DNA of 64,000 nt from Arsenophonus endosymbiont of Aleurodicus floccissimus (GTDB taxonomy: Bacteria > Pseudomonadota > Gammaproteobacteria > Enterobacterales > Enterobacteriaceae): the NCBI RefSeq assembly GCF_900343025.1, contig NZ_OUND01000001.1, positions 1,240,001 through 1,304,000 on the forward strand, in the 5' to 3' direction. Below, piece by piece: positions 36,493 to 47,195 of this stretch. Position 1 is the stretch's first letter. Every line of letters begins with the position of its first letter. The notes beneath the pieces are model-generated. The model had not been told where the DNA came from, made no database searches, and saw only the letters and a program-made list of their open reading frames with translations. The position numbers were made by a program, and so were the translations under genes.

Positions 36493-37889
36493 TACAACTT
36501 GCGTCGCAATAAAGCGGCCTGAGTCAATATACTATTTTCATGAGCTTCAAAAGCTTGACGTTTCAATACCATTTCTTCTTGTAATATCTCTTCTGAAAAA
36601 ATCATAATGTTCAGCCATAGGATCAATACTCCTATCTGAGTGAGGTAAGCATAAAAGGCTTATTTCACGTGTATCAGACCGTGAAAAGCCTTTTGCTCGC
36701 ATCTGAACAATGACATTGCTTTTTAAAACTTTCTACACATAGTGTTAAATGCACCAGCTTTGCCCTTCACTGTACCCTTCATGAGTAATGCCTTTCGCAG
36801 TATCTGCAGGACTATTCATTTTAACTAATTTATCTAATGATCTTTTTGCAAAGGGTAGATTAGGATCTCTAGGTTGCAAGAAAACGAACATATGATTACA
36901 ATTTGGAACTGAAGCATTCCATTCCCTCTGCTCTTCCATAATTTTTTGCATTTCACGAGTAATCGGTAATATAAATTCCTTTTGGGTTTTCATTGTGCCT
37001 CGCATACCCGTAACCCCCTCAGGATATATAATTTCCGGATTGTCTAGGTCAACATACTCCCAACGTAAATTAGATACATTTATAAGTCTTACACCGGTTA
37101 ATATCATAAATCTGACTGCATTTTTTGGTGTATAGAAGAGCAGAAAGCAACATTTAACCAAAGTGTTGCAATAGATTCTAGATCAGTAAATAACCGTGTT
37201 GGTTGAGGTTTTCGAACCCTAGAGGAAACATAATCATTTGGTAAACTGGCTGCGATATTCTTTCTGTTACAATAAAGTGGTGCAGCATATTTCCAAAAAC
37301 GTCGCAATTCAGCAAATAACTCAAAAGATTGATTATTGGATTTTGTTTGGATCCAATAATCCAGCACTTCAATTAATCGAGAATAAATTACATCGCTAAA
37401 AATTTCACGAGGTTCAAAGGTTTCTTCTAATTGTTTAATTCGACAACAATAAGTTTTATAACTATTTTGGCTAAGCTTAGTGCGCTGAACCTTCCCCCAT
37501 AAGTCTTTCTCGTATAAATCCAATAGTTGGTGAATAGACTCTGCTTTAAGTCCATTTTTTGCTAACTCTTGGGCTTTTTCCCTGGTCAATGACAAAGTCA
37601 ATTCAGGCCACTCCCCTAATCTTTTCCCTTTTAACCCCATATGCTTAGGGAACTCAGCATATATGGTAACTTTACCGACCTTATTGAAATCTAACCTTAA
37701 ATTATATTCTTTTTCGTATTTTGATCGACGCGGTTTACCTGAATGTTTTAAAATAGATTTAGCTGCCACAACACAGATCTTCATGTGTGAGCTTGTATAA
37801 GGGGGTTTACACGATTCCCAATACTTTAAAGCTTCTAAATATTCATCAGAATAAGTATTTTTTTGTTTTTGTGTTGCTATGGCGGCCAT
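36489..37889 (-). pseudogene. Prophage tyrosine recombinase (integrase), broken
   Basis: ATG 37889 reads MAAIATQKQKNTYSDEYLEA, with a LTLSLTREKAQELAKNGL N-terminal domain and a SAM-like core (WGKVQRTKLSQNSYKTYCCR). A frame change near 37135 leads to the catalytic half (RFMILTGVRLINVSNLRWEY with the first Arg). Further changes give VQMRAKGFSRSDTREISLLC and finally AEHYDFF joined to SEEILQEEMVLKRQAFEAHE up to TAA at 36489. The last 38 codons form their own short open frame but match the integrase C terminus. At least three shifts. It marks the right end of prophage 1. Confidence 0.75.
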
Positions 37890-38104
37890 TGAATTTACCT
37901 TTTAAAACAAAATATTGAATGCAATGCTCACACACTTAATATTTTTAGATAGTAAAAACAGTATGTGTTGCTATTTTATGTTACAGAATTAGGTTTTTCA
38001 ATGTAATGTATACTGTATGAAATTACAAGTTATAGATAAAAGTAACGAATGGTTATCATACTTAAGTTATTGATATTTATTTAAATCAATTATAAGGTAT
38101 TGAT
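37890..38104. other. Right prophage boundary and yfhL leader
   Basis: An AT-rich stretch between integrase and yfhL. The attachment site should lie here, but its partner is outside the window so no direct repeat can be shown. It contains GTTATTGATATTTATTTAAA, also found at 56600. Confidence 0.4.
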
Positions 38105-38365
38105 ATGTCTTTATTAATTACTCAACGCTGTATCAACTGTGATATGTGTGAACCAGAATGCCCAAATGAAGCGATTTCAATGGGAGAAGAATTTTACCAA
38201 ATCAATCCCAATCTTTGCACTGAATGCATTGGCCACTATGATAAGCCAACTTGCCAATCCGTTTGTCCGATCAACAATACCATTTTAAAAGATCCTAATA
38301 ATCCTGAAACAGAAGAACAATTATGGGATAAATTTGTCTTATTACATCATTTCGATAAAATTTAA
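38105..38365 (+). CDS. yfhL: YfhL family 4Fe-4S ferredoxin
   Basis: 86 residues with two 4Fe-4S motifs: [12 protein letters not shown] near the N terminus and [18 protein letters not shown], the second with the characteristic long insert of Alv/YfhL-type ferredoxins. It transfers electrons in the cytoplasm; the physiological partner is not established for this copy. The stop overlaps the 3' end of acpS by 4 bp (convergent), the same neighbourhood as in E. coli. Intact, first host gene beyond prophage 1. Confidence 0.93.
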   Translation: MSLLITQRCINCDMCEPECPNEAISMGEEFYQINPNLCTECIGHYDKPTCQSVCPINNTILKDPNNPETEEQLWDKFVLLHHFDKI

Positions 38366-38742
38366 CTTTCCATAATCACAGTGGCACAAGCATAATTTTG
38401 TTCATCAGATAGTGATACATGGATATGTTGTACACCTAAAAAATCAGCCAATATTTTTGCTTGCCCTAATAAATTAAGCCCTGGCTTACCTAATTGATCA
38501 TTAAAAACTTCAAATTGATTAAGCGCTAAACCATTTCGGATCCCCGTGCCTAAAGCTTTTGCTGCTGCTTCTTTGACCGCAAAACGCTTCGCCAAAAAAC
38601 GGACTGGCTGAGAATGATGTTGATATTGTCGCCACTCTTGCGCGGACAATATACGCTTTGCTAAACGTTCCTCTAAACGCTTGATAATTTGCTCAATACG
38701 TACAATTTTAACCAGATCAGTACCTAATCCAATAATCGCCAT
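38362..38742 (-). CDS. acpS: Holo-[acyl-carrier-protein] synthase
   Basis: Transfers 4'-phosphopantetheine from CoA to acyl carrier protein. The sequence shows [17 protein letters not shown] with the Asp-containing GxDLV motif, [20 protein letters not shown] (the F-x-x-KE-AA-x-KA motif that binds metal and CoA), and [17 protein letters not shown] at the end. 126 residues is the standard length. Its ATG overlaps the pdxJ stop (TAATG), as in the conserved pdxJ-acpS pair. Intact and essential in most bacteria. Confidence 0.95.
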   Translation of the reverse strand: MAIIGLGTDLVKIVRIEQIIKRLEERLAKRILSAQEWRQYQHHSQPVRFLAKRFAVKEAAAKALGTGIRNGLALNQFEVFNDQLGKPGLNLLGQAKILADFLGVQHIHVSLSDEQNYACATVIMES

Positions 38743-39473
38743 TAACCACGCGCCTCACGAAGAATTTTCTTCATATCACTCACTGCTGTCGCCATGCCAC
38801 TAAAAAGTGCTCGCCCAATAATCGCATGGCCAATATTAAGTTCATATATATCAGGCAATTTAGCAATACGTTGAACATTATGATAAGTTAACCCATGACC
38901 GGCATTGACCTTAAGTTTTTTTGCAGTGGCATAACTTATCGCCTGCTTAATACATTTAAACTCTTCTTGCTGCTTTAACTCGCTCTTAGCATCAGCATAG
39001 GCACCGGTATGAATTTCAATAAAGGGCGCACCAATTTCCACTGCTGCATCAATTTGTTGTTCTTTAGCATCAATGAACAAAGAAACCGTGATACCTGCTT
39101 CGGTTAATCGTTTAACCGCCGTTGCAACTAATGCTTGTTGCCCAACAACGTCAAGCCCACCTTCCGTCGTAACTTCTTCACGTCGCTCTGGTACCAGGCA
39201 GCAAAATTGAGGTTTGATCTGACAGGCAAAATTGACCATTTCATCCGTTATTGCCATCTCCAAATTCATCCTGGTTTGTAACGTCTGGCGAAGTAACTTA
39301 ACGTCACGATCAGTAATATGACGGCGATCTTCACGCAAATGAACAGTGATCCCATTTGCCCCAGCTTGCTCAGCAAGAAATGCTGCATGTAGCGGATCGG
39401 GATATTGTATTCCCCTTGCATTACGCACCGTGGCAACATGATCAATATTAACGCCTAATAATAACTCTGCCAT
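38742..39473 (-). CDS. pdxJ: Pyridoxine 5'-phosphate synthase
   Basis: Catalyses the last step of deoxyxylulose-5-phosphate-dependent vitamin B6 synthesis. The start [20 protein letters not shown], the [11 protein letters not shown] phosphate/substrate segment, the central E of EMAITDEMV, and the final [12 protein letters not shown] are typical. 243 residues, normal. AGGAG precedes ATG 39473. It is downstream of the broken recO and coupled to acpS. Intact retention suggests B6 synthesis remains useful. Confidence 0.95.
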   Translation of the reverse strand: MAELLLGVNIDHVATVRNARGIQYPDPLHAAFLAEQAGANGITVHLREDRRHITDRDVKLLRQTLQTRMNLEMAITDEMVNFACQIKPQFCCLVPERREEVTTEGGLDVVGQQALVATAVKRLTEAGITVSLFIDAKEQQIDAAVEIGAPFIEIHTGAYADAKSELKQQEEFKCIKQAISYATAKKLKVNAGHGLTYHNVQRIAKLPDIYELNIGHAIIGRALFSGMATAVSDMKKILREARG

Positions 39474-39560
39474 ATTTAACTCCTGTTATCCATTTCATAG
39501 TTTTAATTTCGTTTATCCATGCAATCATAATATATTCAAAGAGGTTTTAATAACCACACT

Positions 39561-40261
39561 TCAACGCGTTTTAGGCAATATGACCTGGTAAAAAAGCTCA
39601 CGGTTTTTTAATGTACTTCCCCCTAAATAAGGCTTTAGCGCAATACGCTTGGCTGCTCTTAAATGTATCGACATCAAGAAACTGACGATCGGCAAATGCC
39701 TTAAGCTGTTTACCGGTAAAACTTAAGTGATCAATAATCAAACTGGCAATAAAACCTTTCTCTTTTCGATAACGGTAAGTCATGCTATCTGCCACCGGTT
39801 CACTACTACCGGCACAGTGTAAAAAATCAATACCATAACCTAAATGAGATAGCAATGATAATTCAAAACGACGCAATGCATGTTCCGGCGTATATTCACT
39901 ACCAGCAAATATCTGCAAACAGGCAAGATATTCAAAAAATAGGGTTTGATAAGGGATATTTTGGTCTAAAACTCGCGCAAGCAATTCATTAACATATAGA
40001 CCGCTATACAGTACTGTACCGGTAAATGGTAGCGCTAGAGAAATCAGTTCCGCGCCACACAACGTTTTCATTTCTATCTTGCCTCCCCAACGGATCAGCA
40101 ATGGCGTAAAGGGTTGTAAACCGCCTTTTAAATTAGATCGACGGCTACGAGCACCTTTGGCTAATAGTCGAATACGGCCCTCATTTTCGGTGAAAAAATC
40201 TAATAGTAAACTCACTATAAGGGAGAGTATGAAATACAAATGCACGTTGCCAACCATCCAC
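39561..40261 (-). pseudogene. recO: DNA repair protein RecO, two frameshifts
   Basis: A GTG at 40261 (after AAGGCGGG) starts [17 protein letters not shown], but a small deletion near 40205 changes frame before [20 protein letters not shown]. The middle is open ([51 protein letters not shown]-like). Near 39640 a second shift hides the true end [22 protein letters not shown]-free until TGA at 39561. RecO loads RecA on SSB-coated DNA with RecR. Both lesions affect conserved ends, so the RecFOR pathway is probably impaired. recN is broken as well. Confidence 0.8.
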
Positions 40262-40272
40262 GGATACCCGCC

Positions 40273-41181
40273 TTAATGAAGATCGTCCATATAACCTAAA
40301 CTACGTAGTGCACGTTCATCATCAGCCCATCCGGTTTTAACTTTTACCCAAAGTTCAAGATGAACCTTAGTAGTAAAAAGTTTTTCCATATCCATCCGAG
40401 CTTCAATGCCAATTTTCTTAATTTTGCTACCTTTATTGCCAATAACCATTTTTTTCTGACCATCTCTTTCAACCAAAATCAGGCCATGAATGTTATAGCC
40501 ACCGCGTTCATTTACCACAAATTGCTCAATTTCAACTGTAACCGAATAGGGGAGTTCATCACCGAGAAACCGCATTAACTTCTCACGAATAATTTCACCA
40601 GCCATAAAACGTTGTGAGCGATCGGTTATATAGTCCGCTGGAAAATGATGTGCTGCTTCTGGCATATGTTGGCGGACAATTTTAGTAATAATATCGATAC
40701 CGGTACCTTTTTTTGCGCTAATTGGCACAATATCCAGAAAATTCATTTGCTTGCTAAGAAATTCAATATGAGGCATCAAACGGGTTTTATCCATCACATT
40801 ATCAATTTTATTGATCACTAATAATACCGGACAAGGCAAATGACGCAGTTTATTTATTACCATCTCATCATCGCTTGTCCAATGTGTGCCTTCAACAACA
40901 AAAATAATCAGTTCCACATCACTAATTGAGCTACTTGCTGCCCGATTCATTAAACGATTTATTGCTCGCTTTTCTTCTACATGCAATCCTGGAGTATCGA
41001 CATAAATTGTTTGATAATTACCTTCTGTCTCAATGCCCATGATGCGATGACGGGTTGTCTGTGGTTTACGTGAAGTAATAGAAATCTTTTGCCCGAGTAA
41101 TTGGTTCAATAATGTTGATTTACCCACATTTGGGCGCCCTACAATGGCTACAAATCCACAATAGGTTTTCTGTTTGCTCAT
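40273..41181 (-). CDS. era: GTPase Era
   Basis: 16S rRNA maturation GTPase. [16 protein letters not shown] (G1), TRHRIMG (G2), DTPGLH (G3) and NKIDN (G4) are visible, followed by a KH domain containing [20 protein letters not shown]. 302 residues, matching the E. coli protein. The ATG overlaps the rnc stop (ATGA). Intact, and upstream of recO by 12 bp in the rnc-era-recO operon. Confidence 0.96.
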   Translation of the reverse strand: MSKQKTYCGFVAIVGRPNVGKSTLLNQLLGQKISITSRKPQTTRHRIMGIETEGNYQTIYVDTPGLHVEEKRAINRLMNRAASSSISDVELIIFVVEGTHWTSDDEMVINKLRHLPCPVLLVINKIDNVMDKTRLMPHIEFLSKQMNFLDIVPISAKKGTGIDIITKIVRQHMPEAAHHFPADYITDRSQRFMAGEIIREKLMRFLGDELPYSVTVEIEQFVVNERGGYNIHGLILVERDGQKKMVIGNKGSKIKKIGIEARMDMEKLFTTKVHLELWVKVKTGWADDERALRSLGYMDDLH

Positions 41182-41882
41182 TCAAGCTCCAATATTTTTA
41201 ATGCCTGTTCAGCTGCGGCTTGTTCAGCCTTACGACGACTTGAACCCACTCTTTCAATCGGTTCATTTATACCACTAACCTGACAATGAATAGTAAATTC
41301 CTGATCGTGCGCTTCACCGCGAACTTGAACTACCAAATAACTTGGTAAAGGTAAATGGCGTCCCTGTAAATACTCTTGTAAACGTGTTTTAGGATCTTTT
41401 TGTTTATCGCCAGGGCTAATTTCTATTAATCGAGTGTCATACAAAGCTAAAACAATTTGTTCAGTCGTTTGAATATCACTATCTAAAAAAATACTGCCAA
41501 TTAACGCTTCGATAGTATCTGCTAATATTGATTCTCGACGAAAACCACCGCTTTTTAATTCACCTGGCCCTAAACGCAAACATTCTCCCAAATCAAACTC
41601 CCGTGCAAGCTCAGCCAGTGTATTACCCCTGACCAATGTTGCTCGCATACGACTCATATCGCCTTCATCAACTTTAGGAAAACGATGATAAAGATCATTA
41701 GCAATCACAAAACTAAGAATCGAATCGCCTAGAAACTCCAATCTCTCATTGTGACTACTACTGGCACTACGATGAGTTAACGCTTGCTTTAATAATTCAA
41801 TTTGTTTAAAAGTATAGCCAAGCTTACACTGTAGCTGTTTAATTTCTTGCCGCTCTGACCACTCAATTAAAGAAGAATTCAT
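41178..41882 (-). CDS. rnc: Ribonuclease III
   Basis: Cleaves double-stranded RNA in rRNA and mRNA processing. The signature [18 protein letters not shown] contains the catalytic acidic residues; [16 protein letters not shown] holds the second set. The C-terminal double-stranded RNA-binding domain runs from [15 protein letters not shown] to [16 protein letters not shown]. 234 residues, slightly longer at the N terminus than E. coli. Start at ATG 41882 lacks a strong ribosome site. Upstream 41883-42082 contains a TATATCG/CGATATA hairpin (42024-42041), perhaps part of a self-regulating leader. Confidence 0.95.
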   Translation of the reverse strand: MNSSLIEWSERQEIKQLQCKLGYTFKQIELLKQALTHRSASSSHNERLEFLGDSILSFVIANDLYHRFPKVDEGDMSRMRATLVRGNTLAELAREFDLGECLRLGPGELKSGGFRRESILADTIEALIGSIFLDSDIQTTEQIVLALYDTRLIEISPGDKQKDPKTRLQEYLQGRHLPLPSYLVVQVRGEAHDQEFTIHCQVSGINEPIERVGSSRRKAEQAAAEQALKILELE

Positions 41883-42082
41883 GTGCTACCAATTATTTCA
41901 TTATCAAATTACAAAAAGCATGCGCAACAAATCTGCAAAATAAATTTTTACAAAACTGTTGCGTTGGCAAGGTTTCCTAATTTCGTTCAAGAAACCATCA
42001 TTTTTGATTATCCTGCTATATTCTATATCGATTACGATATAAATCAATTTAGCATTAATGATTAGTTTATCTCATTATTTTA

Positions 42083-43051
42083 TTAGTTGATTGCACCAAT
42101 ACGACTTAAACGAACTCCAGTTGGCCATTCACCCTCGTGCTTATCAAGGCTAAACCAGATAATAACTGCACGCCCAACTAAATTTTCTTCTAGTACAAAA
42201 CCCCACATACGACTATCTGCACTATTATCCCGATTATCTCCCATCATAAAATAGTGTTTAGGGGGAACAATCCATTCATTGTCTGGTAAACCGGGCTGTT
42301 GATAACGTGACTGGGTATATACTTGTGGGATCACTAAGATTTCATGGTTAGTATCATCTAATTTTTCGATTCTTTCCGCTTGACGTAATGCATTACTTGG
42401 TAATGGTTCGCCCAATGGAATTTGATAACTTCCTTTCTGACTTTCGACCATAGAGTCAATATTAAAAAATAAAGACCATTCACTCTCTTTTAATGAAGAA
42501 TAGATAATTGGTAACGCTCGAACACAGTTTGAAATTGAACAATTCGGATAAATACGTAACTCTTTTTGTTCAGGATCATAAACAATTTTATCACCAGGTA
42601 GACCAATAACACGTTTAACAAAATCTACACTAGGATCCTTAGGATATTTAAATACCGCAATATCACCACGTTTAGGTTTTCCTGTTTCCAATAATGTCGT
42701 TTGGGTAACAGGATCTTTTAATCCATAAGCAAACTTTTCTACTAATATAAAATCACCGACCAATAAGGTAGGCATCATTGAACCTGACGGGATTTGAAAT
42801 GGCTCATAAATAAACGAACGTATCACTAATACAATCGCTAATATCGGAAAAATAGATGAACAAGTATCAACCCATGATGGTTTATGAATACTTTCAGCTA
42901 AATGCGTCTGCTCTACGCTTCCCTCAGTAACTTTTTGCTGGGGCGCCATTTTTTTCTTACGAGCAGGTGCTAATTTAAAACGATCAATACCCCAGATAAT
43001 CCCTGTAATCAAGGTCGCCAGCGTCAAGATCAAAGAAAAAGTATTAGCCAT
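42083..43051 (-). CDS. lepB: Signal peptidase I
   Basis: Removes signal peptides at the periplasmic face. Two N-terminal membrane segments ([18 protein letters not shown] and [20 protein letters not shown]) precede the catalytic serine in [20 protein letters not shown] and the lysine in [38 protein letters not shown] (box E) is present. 322 residues, comparable to E. coli 324. AAGGAG precedes ATG 43051, 18 bp after lepA. Intact. Confidence 0.96.
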   Translation of the reverse strand: MANTFSLILTLATLITGIIWGIDRFKLAPARKKKMAPQQKVTEGSVEQTHLAESIHKPSWVDTCSSIFPILAIVLVIRSFIYEPFQIPSGSMMPTLLVGDFILVEKFAYGLKDPVTQTTLLETGKPKRGDIAVFKYPKDPSVDFVKRVIGLPGDKIVYDPEQKELRIYPNCSISNCVRALPIIYSSLKESEWSLFFNIDSMVESQKGSYQIPLGEPLPSNALRQAERIEKLDDTNHEILVIPQVYTQSRYQQPGLPDNEWIVPPKHYFMMGDNRDNSADSRMWGFVLEENLVGRAVIIWFSLDKHEGEWPTGVRLSRIGAIN

Positions 43052-43069
43052 TATGGCTCCTTACAACAG

Positions 43070-44872
43070 TTAGTTATCTTTAACTACATGAAGAATAGCA
43101 AGGAACGCTTCCTGTGGTAGTTCAACATTACCAACCTGCTTCATTCGTTTCTTACCTTCTTTCTGTTTCTGTAGTAATTTTTTCTTACGGCTAACATCAC
43201 CACCATAACATTTAGCTAATACATTTTTACGTAATTGTTTCACCGTTGAACGCGCTATAATAGCGGTACCAATTGCAGCCTGGATTGCAATATCAAACTG
43301 TTGGCGCGGGATCAGATCTTTCATTTTATCTATCAGCTCACGACCACGATATGGTGCATTTGCACGATGAGTAATCAGTGCTAAGGCATCCACTCTTTCG
43401 CCATTAATTAACACATCTACACGCACCATATCAGCCGCCTGGAAGCGGACAAAGCCATAATCCAATGAAGCATATCCTCGTGAAGTAGACTTCAATCGAT
43501 CAAAGAAATCTAACACCACCTCAGCCATAGGAATTTCATAGGTTAATGCTACCTGATTACCATGGTAAACCATATTAGTCTGAACACCGCGTTTTTCTAC
43601 ACAGAGCGTAATAACATTACCAAGATATTCCTTAGGCATTAGCATATTACATTCTGCAATTGGTTCGCGTAATTCATTTATATTATTAAGTGCTGGTAAT
43701 TTAGAGGGGCTATCAACATAGATGACATCACCATTTGTTAACTCAACTTCATAAATAACTGTAGGCGCAGTTGTAATAAGATCCAAATCATATTCACGTT
43801 CCAAACGCTCCTGGATAATATCCATATGAAGTAGACCAAGGAAACCACACCGAAATCCAAAACCTAATGCAGTTGAACTCTCTGGTTCATAAAATAGCGA
43901 AGCATCATTCAAGCTTAATTTAGCTAAAGCGTCACGAAATGCTTCATAATCATCAGAGCTAACGGGGAATAAACCGGCGTAAACCTGCGGTTTTACTTTT
44001 TTAAAACCAGGCAACGCCTGTATTGCAGAATAACGAGCACCAGTTAATGTATCGCCAACCGGCGCGCCATGAATATCTTTTATGGCACAGACCAGCCAAC
44101 CGACTTCACCACAATTTAGTTGTTGACGATCAATTCGTTTGGGTGTGAAAATTCCTAAGCGATCAACATTATAAAGTTGGCCAGAGCTCATCACTTTAAT
44201 TTTATCGCCTTTACAAAGCGTACCATTTTTAATCCGTACCAACGAAACAACACCTAAATAATTATCAAACCACGAATCAATAATTAATGCCTGCAAAGGC
44301 GCTGCCGGATCACCTTCTGGTGGTGGGATCTCTTTAACCAGCCGTTCAATTACGTCTTGTACCCCTAATCCGTTTTTTGCCGAACATCGAACAGCATCAT
44401 GAGCATCGATGCCAACAATATCTTCAATTTCTTCAGTTACCCGATCAGGCTCTGCCGCAGGTAAATCGATTTTATTAAGTACAGGAACAACTTCTAAATC
44501 CATTTCAATAGCGGTATAACAATTAGCAAGAGTTTGCGCTTCCACACCTTGCCCTGCATCGACAATCAGTAATGCCCCTTCACAAGCAGCTAATGAACGG
44601 GATACTTCATAAGAGAAGTCAACATGGCCAGGAGTATCAATAAAATTAAGCTGATAAGTTTCACCACCACTGGCTTTATAATTCAGGGTAACACTCTGCG
44701 CTTTTATTGTGATCCCTCGTTCCCGCTCCAAATCCATGGAATCTAATACCTGGGCTGCCATTTCACGATCAGAAAGGCCACCACAGATCTGGATAATACG
44801 ATCCGACAGAGTTGATTTACCATGATCAATATGAGCGATGATGGAAAAATTTCTTATATGTTTGATTTTCAA
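43070..44872 (-). CDS. lepA: Elongation factor 4 (LepA)
   Basis: Ribosome-bound GTPase. The start region reads [20 protein letters not shown] (G1 AHIDHGKS), [12 protein letters not shown] (G3), and NKIDLP (G4), with the LepA-specific C-terminal domain ending in [17 protein letters not shown]. The likely start codon is TTG 44872; no ATG occurs in frame at the N terminus, where E. coli has ATG. 600 residues from there. It lies upstream of lepB. Intact. Confidence 0.95.
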   Translation of the reverse strand: MKIKHIRNFSIIAHIDHGKSTLSDRIIQICGGLSDREMAAQVLDSMDLERERGITIKAQSVTLNYKASGGETYQLNFIDTPGHVDFSYEVSRSLAACEGALLIVDAGQGVEAQTLANCYTAIEMDLEVVPVLNKIDLPAAEPDRVTEEIEDIVGIDAHDAVRCSAKNGLGVQDVIERLVKEIPPPEGDPAAPLQALIIDSWFDNYLGVVSLVRIKNGTLCKGDKIKVMSSGQLYNVDRLGIFTPKRIDRQQLNCGEVGWLVCAIKDIHGAPVGDTLTGARYSAIQALPGFKKVKPQVYAGLFPVSSDDYEAFRDALAKLSLNDASLFYEPESSTALGFGFRCGFLGLLHMDIIQERLEREYDLDLITTAPTVIYEVELTNGDVIYVDSPSKLPALNNINELREPIAECNMLMPKEYLGNVITLCVEKRGVQTNMVYHGNQVALTYEIPMAEVVLDFFDRLKSTSRGYASLDYGFVRFQAADMVRVDVLINGERVDALALITHRANAPYRGRELIDKMKDLIPRQQFDIAIQAAIGTAIIARSTVKQLRKNVLAKCYGGDVSRKKKLLQKQKEGKKRMKQVGNVELPQEAFLAILHVVKDN

Positions 44873-44906
44873 GGTTATATCTTCTTCTAAATGGCCTTAT
44901 AAAATC

Positions 44907-44944
44907 AGTTTTAGCGATAGCTTAAGCCCTACAAAGCTAAAACT
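44907..44944. repeat. 9-bp perfect inverted repeat upstream of lepA
   Basis: AGTTTTAGC (44907-44915) and GCTAAAACT (44936-44944) flank a 20-bp loop, about 35 bp before lepA. No T-run follows. It could be a leader structure or an operator. The whole gap 44873-45112 is AT-rich and has no gene. Confidence 0.5.
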
Positions 44945-45112
44945 AATAAAAGCTGTTATAACAATCTTGGGAATGCATTTTACATATAAGCGACAAACAA
45001 CTCAAAGAATCATTGATAATGAAAAAGTCGTTTTTATGGATAAGGCGGTTATAGGCATAGATTAGGACGATATGTAATTACTAATAATAGGCATTTAGGC
45101 TTATTATGTCAT

Positions 45113-45571
45113 TCATACTTGCTGTTTTAATTCATCAGGCGGTAAACCTATTTGTAAAATGATCGGTTGATATAGCGTCTCTTTTTCCCAATAATGAGCA
45201 ATTTTTTTTGCCAGAAAAAAACCAATACAGCCACCAATAACTGCACCTAAAAAGATAAGAAATTGATTTAAAAAAAGAAATTGCATAACCCCGCTGCCGA
45301 TAAAAAGGCCAAGTAATGGGGTAAGGTAAACAAGCATTACTGAACGTAATAAACTGGCTTCAGGGATCCCGACTTCAATTTTCTGACCAACTATCAGAGG
45401 CTGACTGACCTCAAGTTCTAATTGATACTCAGTTTTCGGTCCTATTTTATTGAGAATATAAGAGCCGCAAGTTGAGCGAGCAGCACAACTGCCACAGCCG
45501 GAATTAGAACCATATCGCAACACAGCTCGACCATTATGCCAATACACAACGGTTGCCCACTCTTTAACCAT
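45113..45571 (-). CDS. rseC: SoxR-reducing system / sigma-E modulator RseC
   Basis: Start chosen at ATG 45571 (MVKEWATVVYWHNGRAVLRY), matching the E. coli N terminus and avoiding overlap with rseB. The cysteine cluster SGCGSCAARSTCG is followed by two membrane segments (VMLVYLTPLLGLFIGSGVMQ and FLIFLGAVIGGCIGFFLAKK). 152 residues. It is the last gene of the rpoE-rseABC operon. RseC is linked to SoxR reduction and to sigma-E control; its exact role is not settled. Intact. Confidence 0.92.
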   Translation of the reverse strand: MVKEWATVVYWHNGRAVLRYGSNSGCGSCAARSTCGSYILNKIGPKTEYQLELEVSQPLIVGQKIEVGIPEASLLRSVMLVYLTPLLGLFIGSGVMQFLFLNQFLIFLGAVIGGCIGFFLAKKIAHYWEKETLYQPIILQIGLPPDELKQQV

Positions 45572-45578
45572 TACTTGC

Positions 45579-46529
45579 CTATTTAAAACTAACATTAGCT
45601 GCAATCTGGCTAGCGGTTAGCAATGGTAGCTGGCCAATAACCGTCACTTCGTATTGTCCTTTTATCACCGTATAAATAGTTAAAACACCTTTACGAAATG
45701 GTTTTTCACTAAGTTGATGCTCACCTGCTTTAGTAACATTAATAGAAAAACTAAATAACCCATCACTAAATAACATGGCCTCTAAAGATTCATTAGCAGC
45801 AATCTCTTTACAACTACGAGAAATTTCTTCAAATCCTAACGGCAGTTGGTTTATTTGCCAGTTAAATCGCTTAGTGATCGATTTGGGAATAAGTAATAAG
45901 GGAGGCATATTCAACGATGCGATCACATGCATTGATTTCAGCAACGCTTGGCTGTTAAAATCCACAGAGACAACTCTAAATTGCTCTAATATTTCATTCT
46001 TACTATCTAAAAGATCAATGCGCAATGGTAACTTGCTTTTTTCATCAATTAATAAGATATAGCTAAAACGTGAATTATCTTTCGGTATAACACGAATAAC
46101 CTGACAGCTTATATCACCAATATGTGTTCTGCCTAATTTAATAAAATTATAATAGGATTGCAGTTTAGTAAAATTAGCAAAAACTACTGACGGCAAATAA
46201 TCAACGATATAAGCGCCCTCTAAGCTAAAAGAATCAAATCCTGGCTCAAAATAGCTAACTTGATTACCTTTCCGAATAATTTCACGACGAGAATTATCCA
46301 TCTGTATCATTTGAGCAATTGGTTGATTGTCAATAATTACATGACGATACCTGATCGGCGTTATACCTTGTGGATTGACAATAATAAATGATAATTCGTA
46401 GGGTAAAGACTTTACTGCATTACCCATATCAGTTAATAAAGTTTCAGCCGATAATTCTTTCGCATAGGAATGTAAAGGCAAAAATAAACCGCCCAGCAAA
46501 AAAAAGAGGGCGGATAACCAATCCTTCAT
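45579..46529 (-). CDS. rseB: Sigma-E factor regulatory protein RseB
   Basis: Periplasmic protein that binds RseA and senses mislocalised lipoproteins or lipopolysaccharide. A signal peptide is visible (MKDWLSALFFLLGGLFLPLH, cleavage after SYA). The LolA-like first domain includes YELSFIIVNPQGITPIRYRH and the second domain begins near LPLGFEEISRSCKEIA. 316 residues, standard. The ATG lies 5 bp after the rseA stop. Intact. Confidence 0.93.
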   Translation of the reverse strand: MKDWLSALFFLLGGLFLPLHSYAKELSAETLLTDMGNAVKSLPYELSFIIVNPQGITPIRYRHVIIDNQPIAQMIQMDNSRREIIRKGNQVSYFEPGFDSFSLEGAYIVDYLPSVVFANFTKLQSYYNFIKLGRTHIGDISCQVIRVIPKDNSRFSYILLIDEKSKLPLRIDLLDSKNEILEQFRVVSVDFNSQALLKSMHVIASLNMPPLLLIPKSITKRFNWQINQLPLGFEEISRSCKEIAANESLEAMLFSDGLFSFSINVTKAGEHQLSEKPFRKGVLTIYTVIKGQYEVTVIGQLPLLTASQIAANVSFK

Positions 46530-46534
46530 TACTA

Positions 46535-47161
46535 CTATTCTGCTCCTGAGTAAGATTTGTCTGCTACTGGTGAAGATGATGTTACCCTTTGATTCAGCGT
46601 TGAACGACGCTCAAGCTCATATTGTTGTAACATCAGACCAAGTCGGCGATTACGTTGTTCTAGCTGCTCGGTTTGTGGATGAGCAAACAATTGATCATTA
46701 GATACATTTAAACTTACAGGCGACGCAGCTCCCATGATAGGTACCGTATTAAATATGGGTGAGTCAGATTTGACATCAGTTTCTATGCTAGACGTATTAT
46801 AATTCTGAACACCAGCAATAACAGCTACGGCAACGCTCGCTGCGACACCAACTTGCGTCATCTGGTTAGCCAAAGGGCGAAGCTTACGCCAAAAGGGCAT
46901 TAAACACCAGCTAGCAGGCACAGGTTGTGACTCCAGTATTGCATTAGGCGCAATTTGGATAGATTCACTTGCCAGCGCCTGCTCTAATTTATCGGTAATA
47001 TCAAGATGGATAACTTCGTTGATATCGCCTCTCAAACTGTCGCGGATAAGATGGTAGCTCTCCCATCGTTTCTGTAACGAAACATCTTGTAAAATGGTAT
47101 GGATCAATTCTGAATCAAAGATCTCTCCATCCATTAAAGCTGAAAGTCTCTCTCTATGCAT
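46535..47161 (-). CDS. rseA: Anti-sigma-E factor RseA
   Basis: Inner-membrane anti-sigma factor that holds RpoE inactive until cut by DegS and RseP. Cytoplasmic domain MHRERLSALMDGEIFDSELI with WESYHLIRDSLRG, a membrane helix at about residues 100-120 (VGVAASVAVAVIAGVQNY), and a periplasmic part ending SSPVADKSYSGAE. 208 residues. Follows rpoE by 34 bp. Intact. Confidence 0.93.
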   Translation of the reverse strand: MHRERLSALMDGEIFDSELIHTILQDVSLQKRWESYHLIRDSLRGDINEVIHLDITDKLEQALASESIQIAPNAILESQPVPASWCLMPFWRKLRPLANQMTQVGVAASVAVAVIAGVQNYNTSSIETDVKSDSPIFNTVPIMGAASPVSLNVSNDQLFAHPQTEQLEQRNRRLGLMLQQYELERRSTLNQRVTSSSPVADKSYSGAE

Positions 47162-47195
47162 GCCAAAGTACCCTTCAGTAAAATGTGAACCACAT

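Noticed and set aside
36489-36605. 38-codon minus-strand open frame as an independent small gene
   Set aside because: It joins the preceding integrase frame after AEHYDFF, so it is the broken integrase C terminus.
44838-45065. Plus-strand open frame between lepA and rseC
   Set aside because: Starts inside lepA on the other strand, no ribosome site, no recognisable motif.
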